From: Lucifuga dentata
Lineage: Eukaryota > Chordata > Actinopteri > Ophidiiformes > Bythitidae
DNA: 64,000 nucleotides
Direction: 5' to 3'
Assembly (NCBI GenBank): GCA_014773175.1
Contig: VXCM01000420.1
Span: 62,001 to 126,000, forward strand
Each line of letters begins with the position of its first letter. The first letter of the stretch is position 1. A program made the position numbers and the translations under genes. Under the pieces are notes generated by a model. That model was not told the origin of the DNA and did no database searches. It saw nothing but the letters and a program-made list of their open reading frames with translations. Positions 9,401 through 22,829 of this stretch are shown in pieces.

Positions 9401-12400
9401 TTTTAGGAAAAACAGGTTTCTGGAAGGAAAGTGAGTCTGTGTATTCAGACCTGTTCCCTGATCAGCTGACTTTACTGTCATGATAAATGTATTATGATGC
9501 CCTCTTTTCTTTTACATCTCTTCACATTTCTTTTCCCATTTTCTCCCTCTTTAATTGCATTTCCTATTTTCCTGCGTTGTTCCAGGTCCCCATTTCTTTC
9601 TTTCTTTTGTCTTTTTTTTTTTTACTTTTGTCAAAACAAAAGTTACTATGAATTCAGTTTTCTAAGCTGCAACTCTATATACATTATTTTCGTGGCAATA
9701 GAGAAGATGTTCTTTCACTCTCAGATCATATTATGTTGTTGTCCTTTGTTTCTTCCAGCCATCAGTATACTGGGTGGTTCCCGTGGCTGACAGGGAGAGA
9801 TATGATGAGATTTTCCTGAAAACAGATGCTGACAGTGATGGCCTCATCAGCGGCACTGAGGTCATCGAGATCTTCATGCAGTCCACTCTCTCCCAGACCG
9901 CACTTGCACAAATATGGTGAGGCCATAGTTCAGTTCAGATCAAATGTATTTACAGTGAAAGCACAGAGCAGTTTTGTTCAGAGGGCTTTTCAGTATAGAG
10001 GGAAAAGGCAACGTGATCAACATGGATATTTCTTTAAAAAAAAAAAAGAAAGATTAAAACCACATATTAAAACTGCATAGACTGTATATTTTGTATCTCA
10101 GCCTTTAGTGTATTCTCCACCTGTGACCCAGTGTAGTAGTATCAATATTATTATTATTGATTTCTTTGTTTTGTTAATTGGATCTGTCTCGCCACTCTCC
10201 TAAATTGGTTTTTAATGCTTTCTACCTCCATTTCTGTTGAACATTGCAATCTGGGGCTGTAGTTTCCAGTAAAACCACACTCCAAAATCAAGCCAATTTA
10301 GTATAATTTTGTTTCTTTTTTTATTGTGACGTTACACATTCAAAATCTGGTTAGAATTAGTATGTCAAGCATATAGCTCCATCTGCTGGACAGTTTAAAT
10401 CATTGCATTTTCTCCAGAAAGGAGAATGATAAACTCAAACAGAATGTTTCGATTACATTTGATCGCCATTAATCTGAATAAGGTGTGTTCAGCCATTGAT
10501 AGTAGTGCACAGCCCATGTTCAAGCATAAGGACTTCTGACATCAGTTCAACAAAAATAGCAATATGTGTGTTGAATATGAAGGAAGCCCAGGAGTACTGT
10601 ACCAGGAAAAGTTTATACTCTAGTCATTAAAGTTTTTATTTATATACTGCATGCTAAAAGATGGTAAAAACATGAAGGCTAGACTACTCAAAAACTTAAG
10701 TAGCATATCAAAAATTGTACAAAGAACTGAACACATGGGTAATACTTTGTTTATTTAGGCACACACCAGGAGGAAACAGTAACACAATTCAGATAGAAAA
10801 GTCTTCATCACAGCATAAAGTCTGCAAAGTAAAGGTCAGCTTATGTAATGAAACCTGAGCGTTGTATCCAGTAAGTTTTTCCGCAGGTTTTTGATGTTGT
10901 CACCTCACTTTTAGGAGTTGAGCCGAGTAGTTGCTTTGGAACAGCTTTGAAGTCATAAGCAGAGTTATTTCTTAAAAGATGGTAACCTTTCAGAGGTTTT
11001 CATCTGTGAACATTGGCTCTTACATGTATTTTCTCAGGATGGATTTACAGTGTTTTGAGTGAAGACACTCTTTCTTTCCATAGGGGATTAGCTGACACTA
11101 AACAGACGGGTAAGCTGACCCGGGAGCAATTCTCTCTGGCCATGTATCTGATCCAACAGGCCACCAACGGGCTGGATCCTCCTTCCAGTCTCACTCCAGA
11201 CATGATTCCTCCCTCAGAAAGGACTGCAGCCTCAACAGCAGGCCCCGTGAGTCCTGACTTTAACCGACTGCAACCAATGCTTCAATTCCAGGAACCTGGT
11301 TTATTACAGGGCTTCTTATGCACTCATGTTGTGCTTGTAAGGCGAGGTTGAGACATAAAAAATGTCTTCAAGTCCAATTTAGTGTTTTAAATTAGTTTTC
11401 TCTGATGTTCTGGCCTAAATTGAAAACCCCAAATTATTTTATTTTTACTATCATCCATAAGAAATAACTTAATTTGTATTAAATGATTGGATGATTAAAT
11501 ATATAATCACAAAACATCTATAAATGAGCATTCCTGGTCCCTGTGTTCATAGCCTGCAAGAGGTGATGCTACATTAAGGCCGGTAGGCATGATTAATTTA
11601 TTATTTGCATGTTTATCTGAAGAGTCTGTGCTTTCCTGCATTGCAGATGGTGGGTTCTGCTTTCTGGCTTTCCATTCTCACAGCGCAAAACTGTTATTTA
11701 ATTCCTTCGCTTTTTCTGAGCTCTTTCCTGTCCTGTCTCTCAGACCTACGCAGGGTTTATGTCTGCTGTGAGACCTGAACTTGCTGCTCTCGCTAATATG
11801 CGCAGAGTGAGTAATTGTGTTTTGTGTCACTGGGAGGTGCTGTTGTTCTATCATGTCTTTTGTTTGAGTTTGAAGCAGTGGAAGTAGACAGGATCATGCT
11901 CCTTAAATTATGACACTTTCTTAGTATTGATCCAACAATTGGGAATGCAAAATGTCTTCCATCTTGCTTAAATTTTCTTACATTTTCACTAAATGTCTCT
12001 CTGTTTTTAACCTCAGCTGTTTTAAAGGCAAACACTGCTGCCACCTGCTGGATTTTTATAAATGAGTGAACATCTAGCTGCTTGTTAGAATATCTCGAGT
12101 CACTCCAGCTGTAACTGAACATTTGACATCCAAAATACTGTTTACATTCCTCATTCAGTGTAACTTTTTTGGCAGATGATCAGAACAGGCTTCGAACTCA
12201 GCATCTGTGCTTGTATACAAGAAAATCAAACAGTTTGCACAACACAAAAAAGATGAAATGTTTCAAAGTTCTGTACGATTTTGCTGAGGAATACATATTC
12301 AGAAATTTTGGTGTCTATAATGAGTAAGTTCGGCCTTTTCTAAAAATCAAGGCATTTACTCACAGGCCTCTAAAGTGGATACTGTCACATCAGAGAACTC

Positions 12401-12555
12401 TGGTCAGCTGTGTTTATTGGAAACAGATTGATATTAAAAGCAATAGCATCAAAGGAATAAACACATACATCTTCTTCTGTAACTCTTACACAACTTCTGT
12501 CATTTTAGCAAGTAAGGGTTTTACGCAATTCCCCTTTTCAGACTGAACATGAAAC

Positions 12556-12587
<32 letters not shown>

Positions 12588-14807
12588 AGAACCAGAAATT
12601 AAATCTGCATTGGACTTAGCACAATTGCAGTTGATGAAGAGTAGCTCAGGTTTAACCATTGCTGACAGTGAAAGAGGATTTTTGGACACCTTCAGTGCAC
12701 TGAACATTTTAAATTCCAAGCCAACTTCTAGTAGTAGTTTAGTAGAATAAGGGATTGTTGTAGATTAAACACCATTTTTTATTGTCATGTCTGTGTGTTT
12801 GTGTTCATTCATGTATTGTCTGTTTGGCTCTCTTGCTCTCTCTCTAGCTGTGCAAGGTGTTTGTATTTGCTGTCTTTGTTTTGTCAAGACATAGCAGCAG
12901 GGAGATCCTCTCTCCCCCTGAGTGCCACTGATGTCCCCTCTGCTCTCTTTTTCCTTATTTTGACTCTCTTTCACCATTTTCCCTTCCATCTTCCTTCTAA
13001 TAATTTTGCATTCCTCTTCTGTTCCCTTCCATTGTCACTCCTGTTATCTGGATTCACACGTCTTGTCCCCGATCGTGTTTTCTAGTTCGCCTCTCCCTTT
13101 ATTTGTCTCACTCTTTCACCCATTCCTCTCAATGCCTCTCGCCTCAGGACAGCAGCAGTTCCACAGGGTCGGCTGAGCTGACAGGCATCAAAGAGCTGGA
13201 TGACCTCAGCCAGGAAATAGCTCAGCTGCAGAGGTGAGCCACATGCACCCTGAGAAGCAGGACGATAGCTTTGTTTGCCCTTCCTCTCAGAAAAGCAGAA
13301 GAAGTTGCAATGAAGAAGGGTTGGTGAACTGTAAAATATGTTAAGACACAAGATCAAAGCTCATTTAAACTATTAGCTATATTTTATTTAATCATGTATC
13401 ATTTAATTTATCATGTGCTCCTATTAGATTTCTTCTGCCAAGAGACATTGAACCATTTACATGCACCAACTTAAGGCAGTACTCTGATTATTACAGCTTT
13501 CTTTGTTTACTCACCTGTAAGTCTCTATTTCCACAATGTACTGCATTGAGGTAGTACTTAAAGTTTCCCATGCCTTTATTACAAAATGGGAGATTACTAG
13601 ATCAAGACAGTACCACTCTTTGCACCGTCTTAAATGCTAACCCTGTCAGTCTGGCTTTGATCAGGGTTGTGATGTTGACGTTGTCTCTTTGATGATGTGG
13701 TTTACCTGTAGAGAGAAATTCGTCTTGGAGCAAGAAATCAGGGAAAAGGAAGAAGCCATCAGACAACAAAACAGTGAAGTTCAGGTAAGGCCGAGTTGAT
13801 GATCTTATGTTTATGATTAGAATGTCAGAAGAGTTGTATCTCATGAGTGAATCCACTTGTCCATTGTCTTGTCTCTAAATAATAAAAAAAGTTAATGATT
13901 TAACAATGTTACAGCCTGTTGGCAGTGAAGATAGGTAAATTATGCCCACTTAGCAAGATTACAAAAACATGATAAATGTTTAGGGGCAGCAATCAGCAGG
14001 AAAATCATTGTTGGGTATAGCTTGTCTCCTGCTGATTCCTGTCCACAATCTAAACAGCTACAAGAGTTAATAACTGAGTAAAGGTGACTGATGTTTATGT
14101 GTGTTTGTGTACATTTGTGTGTGTTGTTTGGTGAATTCCTTAGAACATGCAAGAGGACTTGGACAGGGAGAGCAGCAGTCTGAAGGAGCTCGAGTCCCAG
14201 AAGCAGGATGCTCAGGAGCAGCTAGAGGAAATGGACCAGCAGCGCTCCAAGCTGGAGGGAATGCTTAATGATGTCAAGCAGAAGTGCCAGGATGAATCCC
14301 AGAAGGTTAGAGGCTTAACACATTAAAACTGTTAAATATATGACTCATCACCAGGCCCAGCAGTGGATATCAGGCTGCACAGTCATGAAACCGCTGAAAT
14401 GAATGATGGGAAACAACAAATTCCTTTCTTTACCACTCTTGTTCTTTTGCACCTGGGCTAAGTTTGGCTCATCCTGCTGGCTTGTATGGTAGTTAAGTTT
14501 AAGTTATGTTAAATTAATTGAAGTTATGTTATGCTAAGCTAAGCTAAGCCTTGGCCCGCTTATTTTCATATGAGTGTCTGTTTTGAAAACTTTGCAAAGC
14601 TTCTATCTGCAAAAAAAAAACAAAAAACACATTGATTCATGTCTACTCTCCCTTGCTCCAGCACCTTTGTGCACACTGAGTGAAAATATACAAGTTTGCA
14701 TTCTTCAAACTATTACTGCCTTGATTTTTCATAATAAACAACCTGAATCTGATATAAAGTTAGAACTATTGGAAATCTACATATATTCTGCCATTTTCTG
14801 TTTTTAT

Positions 14808-14860
<53 letters not shown>

Positions 14861-17800
14861 GCTCCCACACTTCAGATCTCATCAATGCAAACCCAGATCC
14901 GCTCTCAGGAGTCAGACCTCCGGAATCAGGAGGATGAACTGAACCGGACCAAGGCTGACTTAAGCCGGCTACAGGAGGAGGAGGCCCAGCTGGAGCAGAA
15001 TCTGCTCTCTGGTCGTGTCCAGCTGGACAGCATCATTAAGTCAGTCAAAACCACCCAGGATGAGATCAACCAGGTCAGTATGGCTAAAATTGGAAAATAA
15101 GCCCTCTGAATGAACATATATTTATGACTTCAACAAAAGTAGCACTGGCCATCTACTTACCAACTCATCAGACTGACTTCCCAGTGGAAGTAGACAGGTG
15201 TGCATTGATGTACTCCTTATTGGAAATTTTAATGTTTTGGTCTTTTCTGTTGCTCGTGGTTTTTTTTTTTCTGTTACTGATTTTCACTCCTTTATGTGTT
15301 TTTAGGCTCGTAGTAAGCTGTCATTCATCCAGGAAAACCAGAAGGAGATGTCTAAGACCATTGAGCAGTACAACGCTGCTATAAGTGAAATCAGTGGAGG
15401 AGGCTCCACCAACCTGCCAGACATGAGTGAAGGGTTTGCTGAGAAGGAGAATGGAGGTTTCAGGAGTGTGGTGAGGAGATGATAAATATATCCCTTTTTA
15501 CTGTAGGAACTTTTTCTGGAACCTCTGGAGCTTCACCTATCTCTCTACCTGGGAAGCCTGGTTCAGACTTTGTTTCCTTGGCCATAGTGCCTGCTACCCT
15601 CCAAAAAAAAGGGTTGGAACAAAGAAAACTGACTAAAAATCTCAGAGTTATCTGAGCAGTAGCACTTTTCCTATTACAACCTTCTAACAACTTTTGTTTT
15701 GTTGATTTCACATCACATAGGAAAGCAAACACAAAGGTGTACTTGAAACTTTTGTAGCCCTTAAATCTTTTAGTTCCTCTGGTGAAACGGGATCTTATAT
15801 CATACTTTACTATATCATTAGCCATAGTGTGGTTGATATGGACTGAAATCAAAGAGAACAATTCTCTTTGATTTTAGTCCATACAAAAAGAGTCATTCTC
15901 TTACTGTGTTTAACACTTGGCTAATTCTAGATACATTTATTACCTTGTTATTTCTTTTAATTTATTTGTTCAGGATGACTCTTTCAAGGCAAAGATAGCC
16001 ATGTTCAACAACACTGTTAAAGAGCCTCCAGCAGACCCCTTCCAGACAGAGGACCCCTTCAAGTCAAACCTCTTCCAAGGTCTGAATACCTTTTTGTATC
16101 TCTTTATATCTTATACATGTACTTTTGTAATGACCGAGAAAACACCGAGTACTTTTTCTCCAAAGCTGAACATGATTCAAGTCCAGTCCCAACCAGCTGC
16201 TCACCACCGCCTTGTCTTTTTCCTAGATCCATTTGGAGGAGATCCATTCAAAGAAAGCGATCCCTTCAAAGGCACCTCATCTGAAGATTTCTTTAAGAGG
16301 GCAGACAAGTCTGACTTGTTTGGAGCCTCGGATCCCCTCAGTAGAAAACCCACGCTGCCAGCCAAGCCAAGTGCCTTCAGCAGTGGTGATGCTTTCACAT
16401 CAAACAGCCCAAAACCAAAGGATTTAGGTACTGTTTTGGTCACAGTTTTAATGAAATATCACCACAGAGGGATTTTATTGCAGTCACGCATGCCACTGTT
16501 ATTGAACATAGACTGAATTGTTATTAGTAAACATGTCACTTTGTTAAGAAAAGAGCAGATGCAGAGTCATTCATGGACTAAATGTACAATTTCTCAGAGG
16601 GTGGCTCTATAAACTGACATCTTATTGTGAGAGACCTTTCCAGTTGTGCAGCATTACTCAAAGAAGCAGTCATTCTTTGCCATTCTGGGTGACGTGTTAG
16701 ATTTAGATTTTATTTTTGGGGGCATTGGGGGCAAACAATTTTTACTCACCGTGGCTTCAAATTTTCCTGTGGTTTCGGGCTATTTTTAGTTGAGTACCTA
16801 CGCATTTAACTACTGGCCAACTAAAAATACTCCCCCTACCCTGGAAAAACAGGAGGCTTGTGGGAGCCAAGCATAACAGAAACTGTGTGACTGCTGGTCC
16901 TGCTGTATTAGAATACACTGCCACTCCTTTTAACCAGTTCACTTCTGCCTCTGTCCGGTCTTTATATCTGCTGCTATTGAAGTGCTGTGCCTCATTCGGT
17001 AAGGAAGTTGTTTTAAGTTAGCTGCTCCTGATGGCGTACGCACCGCCGTGCAGCACTCCTTTAGAGAAACACAGAAGCAACTGTAGACCTGAGGGTAGTA
17101 ACTGTGAGTAAAAGAAAACACTGCATAGTGCACATGAATGGAGTCTTTTGTGGTTGCACTTTCACAACAAACAGATTCTATTACAATATTTTATTTTGTT
17201 TTTTACTGTAACCATGTGCAGTTTGCAATTTATTCGTTGAGGCATGCAACTGCGCTTCAAAACAACTGTGACACAGTTCTGGTTAACAGTAGGCCAACTG
17301 ATGCCTTTCATTAGCTGATCAGATTCATACGTCAGGTTAAACAGAACCTCTGCTTTCCAAGTTTTGTGGAATGTCATGGAAAATTAAACGGTCAGGCCAC
17401 ATACCCTTCTCTGAAAATAGCATGCAGGCCCTTTCAGAATAAGCAAGATGCAGAGATGATTTTGAATATGTGGTTGGGGCTGAACTTCATTATATTTTCT
17501 GGGTCTTTCCATAACCATATTCAAATGTTCCAGCTGCTTTTCAATGTACTTTTCTCATAGATGTCTTTGGGACAATGGACCCCTTTGGTAGCAACTCTTT
17601 TGGAAGCAAGGCTGGATTTGCCGACTTTAGCCAGATGTCAAAGGTAAGCTCCAGGGACTGCTGGAGTTATGAATCAGTTCCACCATGAAGCATTTTTTTC
17701 CACTTAAGTTGTAGAGAGCTGTGTTGTTAATTTTAGTCTCATCATGAGCGATTTCTTAGTTTCCTGCCAGTTTATCACATTTGTGAAAATGGTCCATTTG

Positions 17801-20800
17801 GTATGAAGCCTTAAATTTTGGCTGACATTTCTGTTGGAGTCATCATCATGAGTGATAGTTGGGGATTTTGCTGTCTTTCTGTTGATATATGAACAGAACT
17901 TGGACAACCCTGTGCTTCCATCAAAGAAAAATGTGCCCAACCGGCCTGCACCACCTCCCTATGGTAAGGCTTTATTTTATGTATATGTGTGTGTGTTTTT
18001 AATTGATGGATTTATTGCATAATTCAGCAATATTCAGAATTAGCATGTAGTATTTAACCACTTAAATCCTTTATCATTGCAGGATTTGTTATTTTGAATA
18101 CACCAGTCAGTACTTTATTCTAACTTATTTTATTTACTCTGACACTTTTGCTGCAACTTTCACTAAAATGCAATGGCAGCATCATTTTTGGATACTCAAT
18201 CGCGATTGAGTCTTGTCTTGTTAAACAGGATTTTGTGTGCCCTGATGGTTTGCAGTAAAAGTACTTCCCTGTTGCCCTCTGATGGTGCAGAGTGTAATTT
18301 CTTCTTTTGAAGTTGTAAACAGGAAAGCTGTTGGGTAGAGATATGACAAGTGTTACAGAGTGATAGTCGTTTTTAAAACATTCTGTTTTCTCAAAGTTAA
18401 ATTTGCCAACTGATTTGTGTGTTATCTGAATGCACACAGTCCGCAGGCAGTGCCAGCACGTGTGCCTTTCCTCTGTGACCTCGTAGTGTTTCTTTTAGCA
18501 GAAGTCACAGTGTTTGAAGATGTTACTCTTTACTTTCCCACACAGAGATGTAGAGAAGGGCCTCCATACTTAACCAACTCATTGGCTCCAGAAATGCTCC
18601 TCATAAAGGAAGATGAGGAGCTTTCTGAAAGCTGTTGTTCTTAATGTTTATATCAAAAGACTGACTCACAATCAACATTAAGTTAAAGGAACACACTGTA
18701 ACTTTTGCATGTTTGAGCTCAATAAATACATGTACGTTACATTACCGCCAGCCATTTTCCAAAACATTCTACTGGAGCGGTAAATATTAGAATCGTTTTT
18801 AATACCTTCCAGACAGCCTTTGGTTTCAGTTAATTCAAGTACACCATTAAAGTCAGTGTGTAGGGAATTAAAATGTGCTTGAAATAGGCAAGTCATCACA
18901 GCGAACACACGACATTTTTGTTGAAGTTACTTAATTTAACTGGTCTGGTATATATCACCTGGAGATTTGATTTTGAAAGATTAGGGGGTTCAGTAAAATT
19001 ACATGAAAACTAAAATACAGTTGTATGTTTTGGAAATGGTTGGCAGTAAAGTAACTTGGAGGCGGTAGTATTTATTGAGTTCAAAAATGCAAAACCAATG
19101 GTAGGGGCCTTTATATGGTGAATCTCAGCTGTTACAACTGCATTGTAGCATTTTTGTCTGGCTTCATTAAAAAGTATAACATTTTAAAGAGGCGATATTT
19201 AGACTAATTGAAAATGGAGTTGCTCCTGTAAGAGGACACTGGAGCCCTTTGTTTGCTCGAAGCCATTCATTTTCCACATGGAGTCTATATGGCATTGGTA
19301 CATAAAATTCAATAAAGAGGCAAATATTGTTGGGTAGATTATAATGCTGTGAATATGGAAAATGTGTTAAACATTTACTAGAGACAAGGGTGGGGCCCTC
19401 TTGTATAATTATGTGTTCTAAAAAAAGCGACATTGTGCTTGTTACGCCTCAATGCTTCAGTAAGCTTTACTAAAAAACTGCGGTTAACACCTTTTTTTGA
19501 ACCAATACTACTTTCCTCTCAGCGACACACACCACAAGCCTTAAACTGCTTGATTCCTCTGCAAATTTAGTAACGCGGTGATACTCTTCTGCCTTTTTGT
19601 GTGTGTACGCTTTCCCTAAAGGCCAGTTGTTGGCATCGAATTCAGGGCACTGAACTGTATTTTGTGACATGGATTTGATGTGTTCTTTAAGATGTCCTCC
19701 TTCTCCAGTAGGTGTGCTCAGTCTGAGTCCATCACAGCCATTCCAGGGTGTTTGCTCCACAAACACTAAAGACCCTTTTGTTACGGCACACTCAAGTAAA
19801 GCATCCAAAGACTGTCCTGTGGGTTTTGCTGATTTTGGCTCTGTAAGTGTAGACTGCTGGCAGTTTTCTGCTGGGTCAGGCATCTGTGTCTGCATGAGCA
19901 GCTGATCTCATGATATCACGCTTCACACCAACAAGCTGAGCGGCGTAACAGGCTCAGTGGTGTTCCCTGTTCGTGGATCTTGTGCAGTCAACTTTCCTCA
20001 TGCAGTAGCCTTGATGTTAGGACCGCCATGTTTACTGGCTGTTGACTAATAAGTTGCAGAAGATCTGAGTGCGTTTCGAGGGCTTGGTGTGGTTAATAGG
20101 TGTTTTGCATGACTGACTCGGACAACCTACTCCACATCTGGGACTTGCATGCAGGATTCTTTAACAAAGTTTTAGCAAATGTTAGTGAACTTACCTGGCC
20201 ACGTAACATTTAAGTAGCATTTTTGAGGCTTGAAACACAAGCTGAAGACTTATATGTCAAAGCATGATGGCCTTGAAGCGGAGTGCTGCAGAGTAAATCA
20301 GACTAACTGTCTTAGTTTACTGCTCCTGAGCCTAATTTTTGAGTGAGCTCACAAGTACAGAGATGATGCATGGCAGCTTTTTATGTCTCTTTTATATCAT
20401 TTGACATATAATATATGTATCTCATGCTGCATGCCAGCATTACAGCTATGAAAGGGTTTTGTGGCTTTTATATCGAGCTTTGTATTGTAATTTTTTCTCC
20501 CAGGATCTGAACATGTTCAGGTAAGACTGTTAAAGGGTGTGGTGGTCGACTTAAATCCTTTGCATGTGAAAAACCTGTTCACGCTGAATAATCTGCGTAC
20601 GCTGATTTCCGAGCACTGTTCTTTTCATTAAAGATCCTGTCACATTGATCTCAGCACTGAATGTTAAAGGAAAATATCTGACCAGTAATTCATGATATCA
20701 GTTTATCACTGTAAGCTTCATTTTTTTTTTTTTAAACTGAAGAATCGCTGCAGTANATTTTTTTTTTTTTTTCTTCATTTTTGTGCCATGCAAGTGAAAT

Positions 20801-21208
20801 CTAAATGTCTCCATTTCTGCATCAGTAATTCTCAAATTATGTTAAATCAGTTATATTTGGGTCTAGTTTTGTTTTGTTTTTTAAATCTTCTAATTTGTAT
20901 ATCAAACAAACATTTCATTTAAAATTTGCATCTTCTCTATATTTTTCTGACATCTTGCTTCTGTCCAGTGATATCTCTCTTTTTGTTTACGTCTGTGCAT
21001 ATTTCAGTCTGTGTCTCTGCTGGTTTGTCCCCATCTAATGTTCATCTGTCCCCCTCACTAGTTTGGAAATGAGAACCAGCAGCTTGAGTGGGCCAAGCGG
21101 GAGAGTGCGCGTGAGGAGCAGGAGAGGCTGAGGAGGCTTCGGCTTCAGGAGCAGGAGGACCTAGAGCTGGCCGTCGCTCTCAGCAGGGCCGACATGCTCA
21201 ATGTCTGA
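6443..21208 (+). CDS. eps15l1: Epidermal growth factor receptor substrate 15-like 1, 23 exons
   Basis: Clathrin-coated-pit adaptor that binds NPF proteins, AP-2 and ubiquitinated cargo. Coding exons: 6443-6469, 6986-7027, 7150-7239, 7342-7389, 7481-7576, 7867-7932, 8014-8139, 8249-8308, 8456-8722, 9759-9916, 11084-11246, 11744-11806, 13148-13233, 13712-13784, 14144-14305, 14876-15073, 15306-15470, 15974-16079, 16227-16427, 17561-17643, 17897-17963, 19709-19842, 21062-21208. They sum to 875 codons plus stop, close to the human protein. EH1 is in exons 2-5. EH2 is in exons 7-9, with EF loop [14 protein letters not shown]3 is in exons 10-11, with loop [13 protein letters not shown] coiled coil follows in exons 13-17 ([20 protein letters not shown]). 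The tail has seven DPF motifs. UIM-type segments end the protein ([14 protein letters not shown]). The start MAALMTLSQ matches the human MAAPLIPLSQ. All splice sites are GT-AG. Exon 12 is the least certain, and a further small exon between 17963 and 19709 cannot be excluded. Confidence 0.93.
11744..11806 (+). other. Probable in-frame cassette exon of eps15l1 (exon 12)
   Basis: Sixty-three bases between CTCTCAG and GTGAGT encode [21 protein letters not shown] in the gene's frame. Both ends are phase 0, so it can be included or skipped without a shift. I do not recognise it in the human isoform I know, hence the moderate confidence. Confidence 0.6.
14812..14856. repeat. (TC)n microsatellite in eps15l1 intron 15
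   Basis: About 22 TC units lie only 20 bp upstream of the exon 16 acceptor, so they form part of its polypyrimidine tract. Confidence 0.95.
15837..15883. repeat. Near-perfect 22-bp hairpin in eps15l1 intron 17
   Basis: Arms 15837-15858 and 15862-15883 pair with a single G/A difference around a CAA loop. It is too perfect and tight-looped for a typical microRNA precursor and is more likely a young palindrome or transposon-derived. Confidence 0.85.
18194..18211. repeat. 18-bp perfect palindrome in eps15l1 intron 21
   Basis: ACTCAATCG is followed directly by its reverse complement CGATTGAGT with no spacer. The central TCGCGA contains two CpGs in otherwise CpG-poor intron sequence. Confidence 0.9.
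18686..19111 (+). mobile_element. MITE, TA/TTAA-flanked family, copy A
   Basis: It starts AAGGAACAC...GCATGTTTGAGCTC and ends GAGTTC...ATGCAAAACC...GGGGCCTT, with TA on both sides. Interior blocks such as CCTTCCAGACAGC, GGTTTCAGTTAATTC and TTTGATTTTGAAAGATT are shared with copies B and C. It is the most diverged full copy and lies in eps15l1 intron 21. There is no coding capacity. Confidence 0.75.
20756..20756. other. Single N next to a poly-T run
   Basis: An isolated N lies between ...GCTGCAGTA and A(T)14. It is in eps15l1 intron 22, so coding sequence is unaffected. Flank identity is less clear here than at the other N's. Confidence 0.8.
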
Positions 21209-21631
21209 CCAGGCATGTCCTAAACTTTTAGTTCTCTTCCCTCTGACTTCTTTGCAGGCTCATGATAACAGTAAGAACACTGACCCGACATGACCAGCAG
21301 CCCCTGTTACTGCTTTGCGTTTCTCCTGCCATGACTGGACTTACTGGACTTATGTCAAATGACTCCACACTTAGCAACAATTTAAGGTTCATTGCTCCTA
21401 AACTACATGGCAACTATAATCAGGGACAATACGGAGCCACTTGATTGAAGCCTGGCTGCATCCTGCAGAACATAGCCATTTAACGCAACCCGAGCCAGCT
21501 GGCTACTTGACTACAACCTATATCTAGCTCTGTATCTTGCTGTGGCTAACTACCCTGTCTCATCCATAAGCAATAGACCAGTCTCATCCATTGGTTGTAA
21601 GAAAAGCAACCTTTTAATTATTTTTATTTAG

Positions 21632-21671
<40 letters not shown>

Positions 21672-22090
21672 CAAAAGCAATGAATCTGTGGTCTATGAAG
21701 TACTTGTAAATGCACTGTGGATACTCTTTTGTAATATTTAATTCCTTTAGAATCATTCATATTGAAAGTGAAACAATACAGAATAATTACTCTGTTAGCC
21801 TGTGATTGTGTTTGTCTGATTTGAATCCTTTTTAAAAGAAATGATTCATGTATATAATATAATTTGATGGGTTGACGGTGTATTGCCTTATGTAAAGTCC
21901 CCTCCAGTGTATACCTTTAAAAGCCATCCTGTCTTAAAGACTCTATAAATTGTGATTGGTAATCAGATGGTAAGATATTGATTTTTATTTCAAATGTTAC
22001 ATTAATGATTTTAAAGAGCTATTTCAATTTTTGGCTGCATATCTATTATTTTTGGATTTCTAGGAAATGAAATAAAGAAATACAAGAATC
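21209..22090 (+). other. eps15l1 3' UTR with polyadenylation signals
   Basis: AT-rich non-coding sequence follows the TGA, with an AATAAA at 22071-22076. A second AATAAA at 22798-22803 could extend the transcript. It contains an (ATT)n tract at about 21636-21668. Confidence 0.6.
21636..21668. repeat. (TTA)n trinucleotide microsatellite
   Basis: About eleven TTA units lie in the eps15l1 3' UTR. Confidence 0.95.
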
Positions 22091-22829
22091 AATGGGACAA
22101 AACCTTATCAAAACCTTTAAAGGGACTATTTATAGAAGTGAAGTGTTGATCTCTGACAGCATTCAGTCCAGCAAAATAATGAGTCATCTTTTGATTGATA
22201 ATGGGTTAAATATGATTTAACCCCTTAACATTATTCCCTTGCATAATACTATATACAGGTAATAACAAGTATCAAAGTCTTCTTCCCTTCTAATGGATGA
22301 AGTTCAATTCACCTGGAGCACTATTACATTCCTATTCCCAGTCACGTATAAGCAGCTTGTGTTTGATGTCTAAACTTGCACTCCTATACAAACTTCCAGT
22401 CTCTATGACATGAATAGTGCATAAACATGTGCTGTTTTACTTGTGCTGTTACATTTATTTTTGTCCCTTTTATTTGCAAATGTACCATATTGCTTTCAGT
22501 TAAAAGATTTTTGCTTTTCTCAACACTAACAATTAGATAATTTGTTTTTCTCTTAATACGCACATCGTGGTTTTAAGGATATTGGTTTAAATGTCTTGTT
22601 GCATCAATCATGTAATTATAAGATTAATCAGGTTTATTTGGCACATAACTTATGTACTGTATATGCCAGAACTTACTGGAGATTAATAGCATGAAAGTGC
22701 CTTATTTATCAAGTATCAGCATATTAATATTCATATGTAACAGTGTGATTATTAAAAAACAATAACCTGAGTTTTGACTTGCTAAAACTATAACTGAATA
22801 AAAGTGATTTTTTTTTTTTTAATAGTCCT

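Noticed and set aside
19530..19580. Possible extra eps15l1 exon after CCTCTCAG
   Set aside because: The frame reaches a stop before any good donor, and the peptide has no similarity to EPS15L1.
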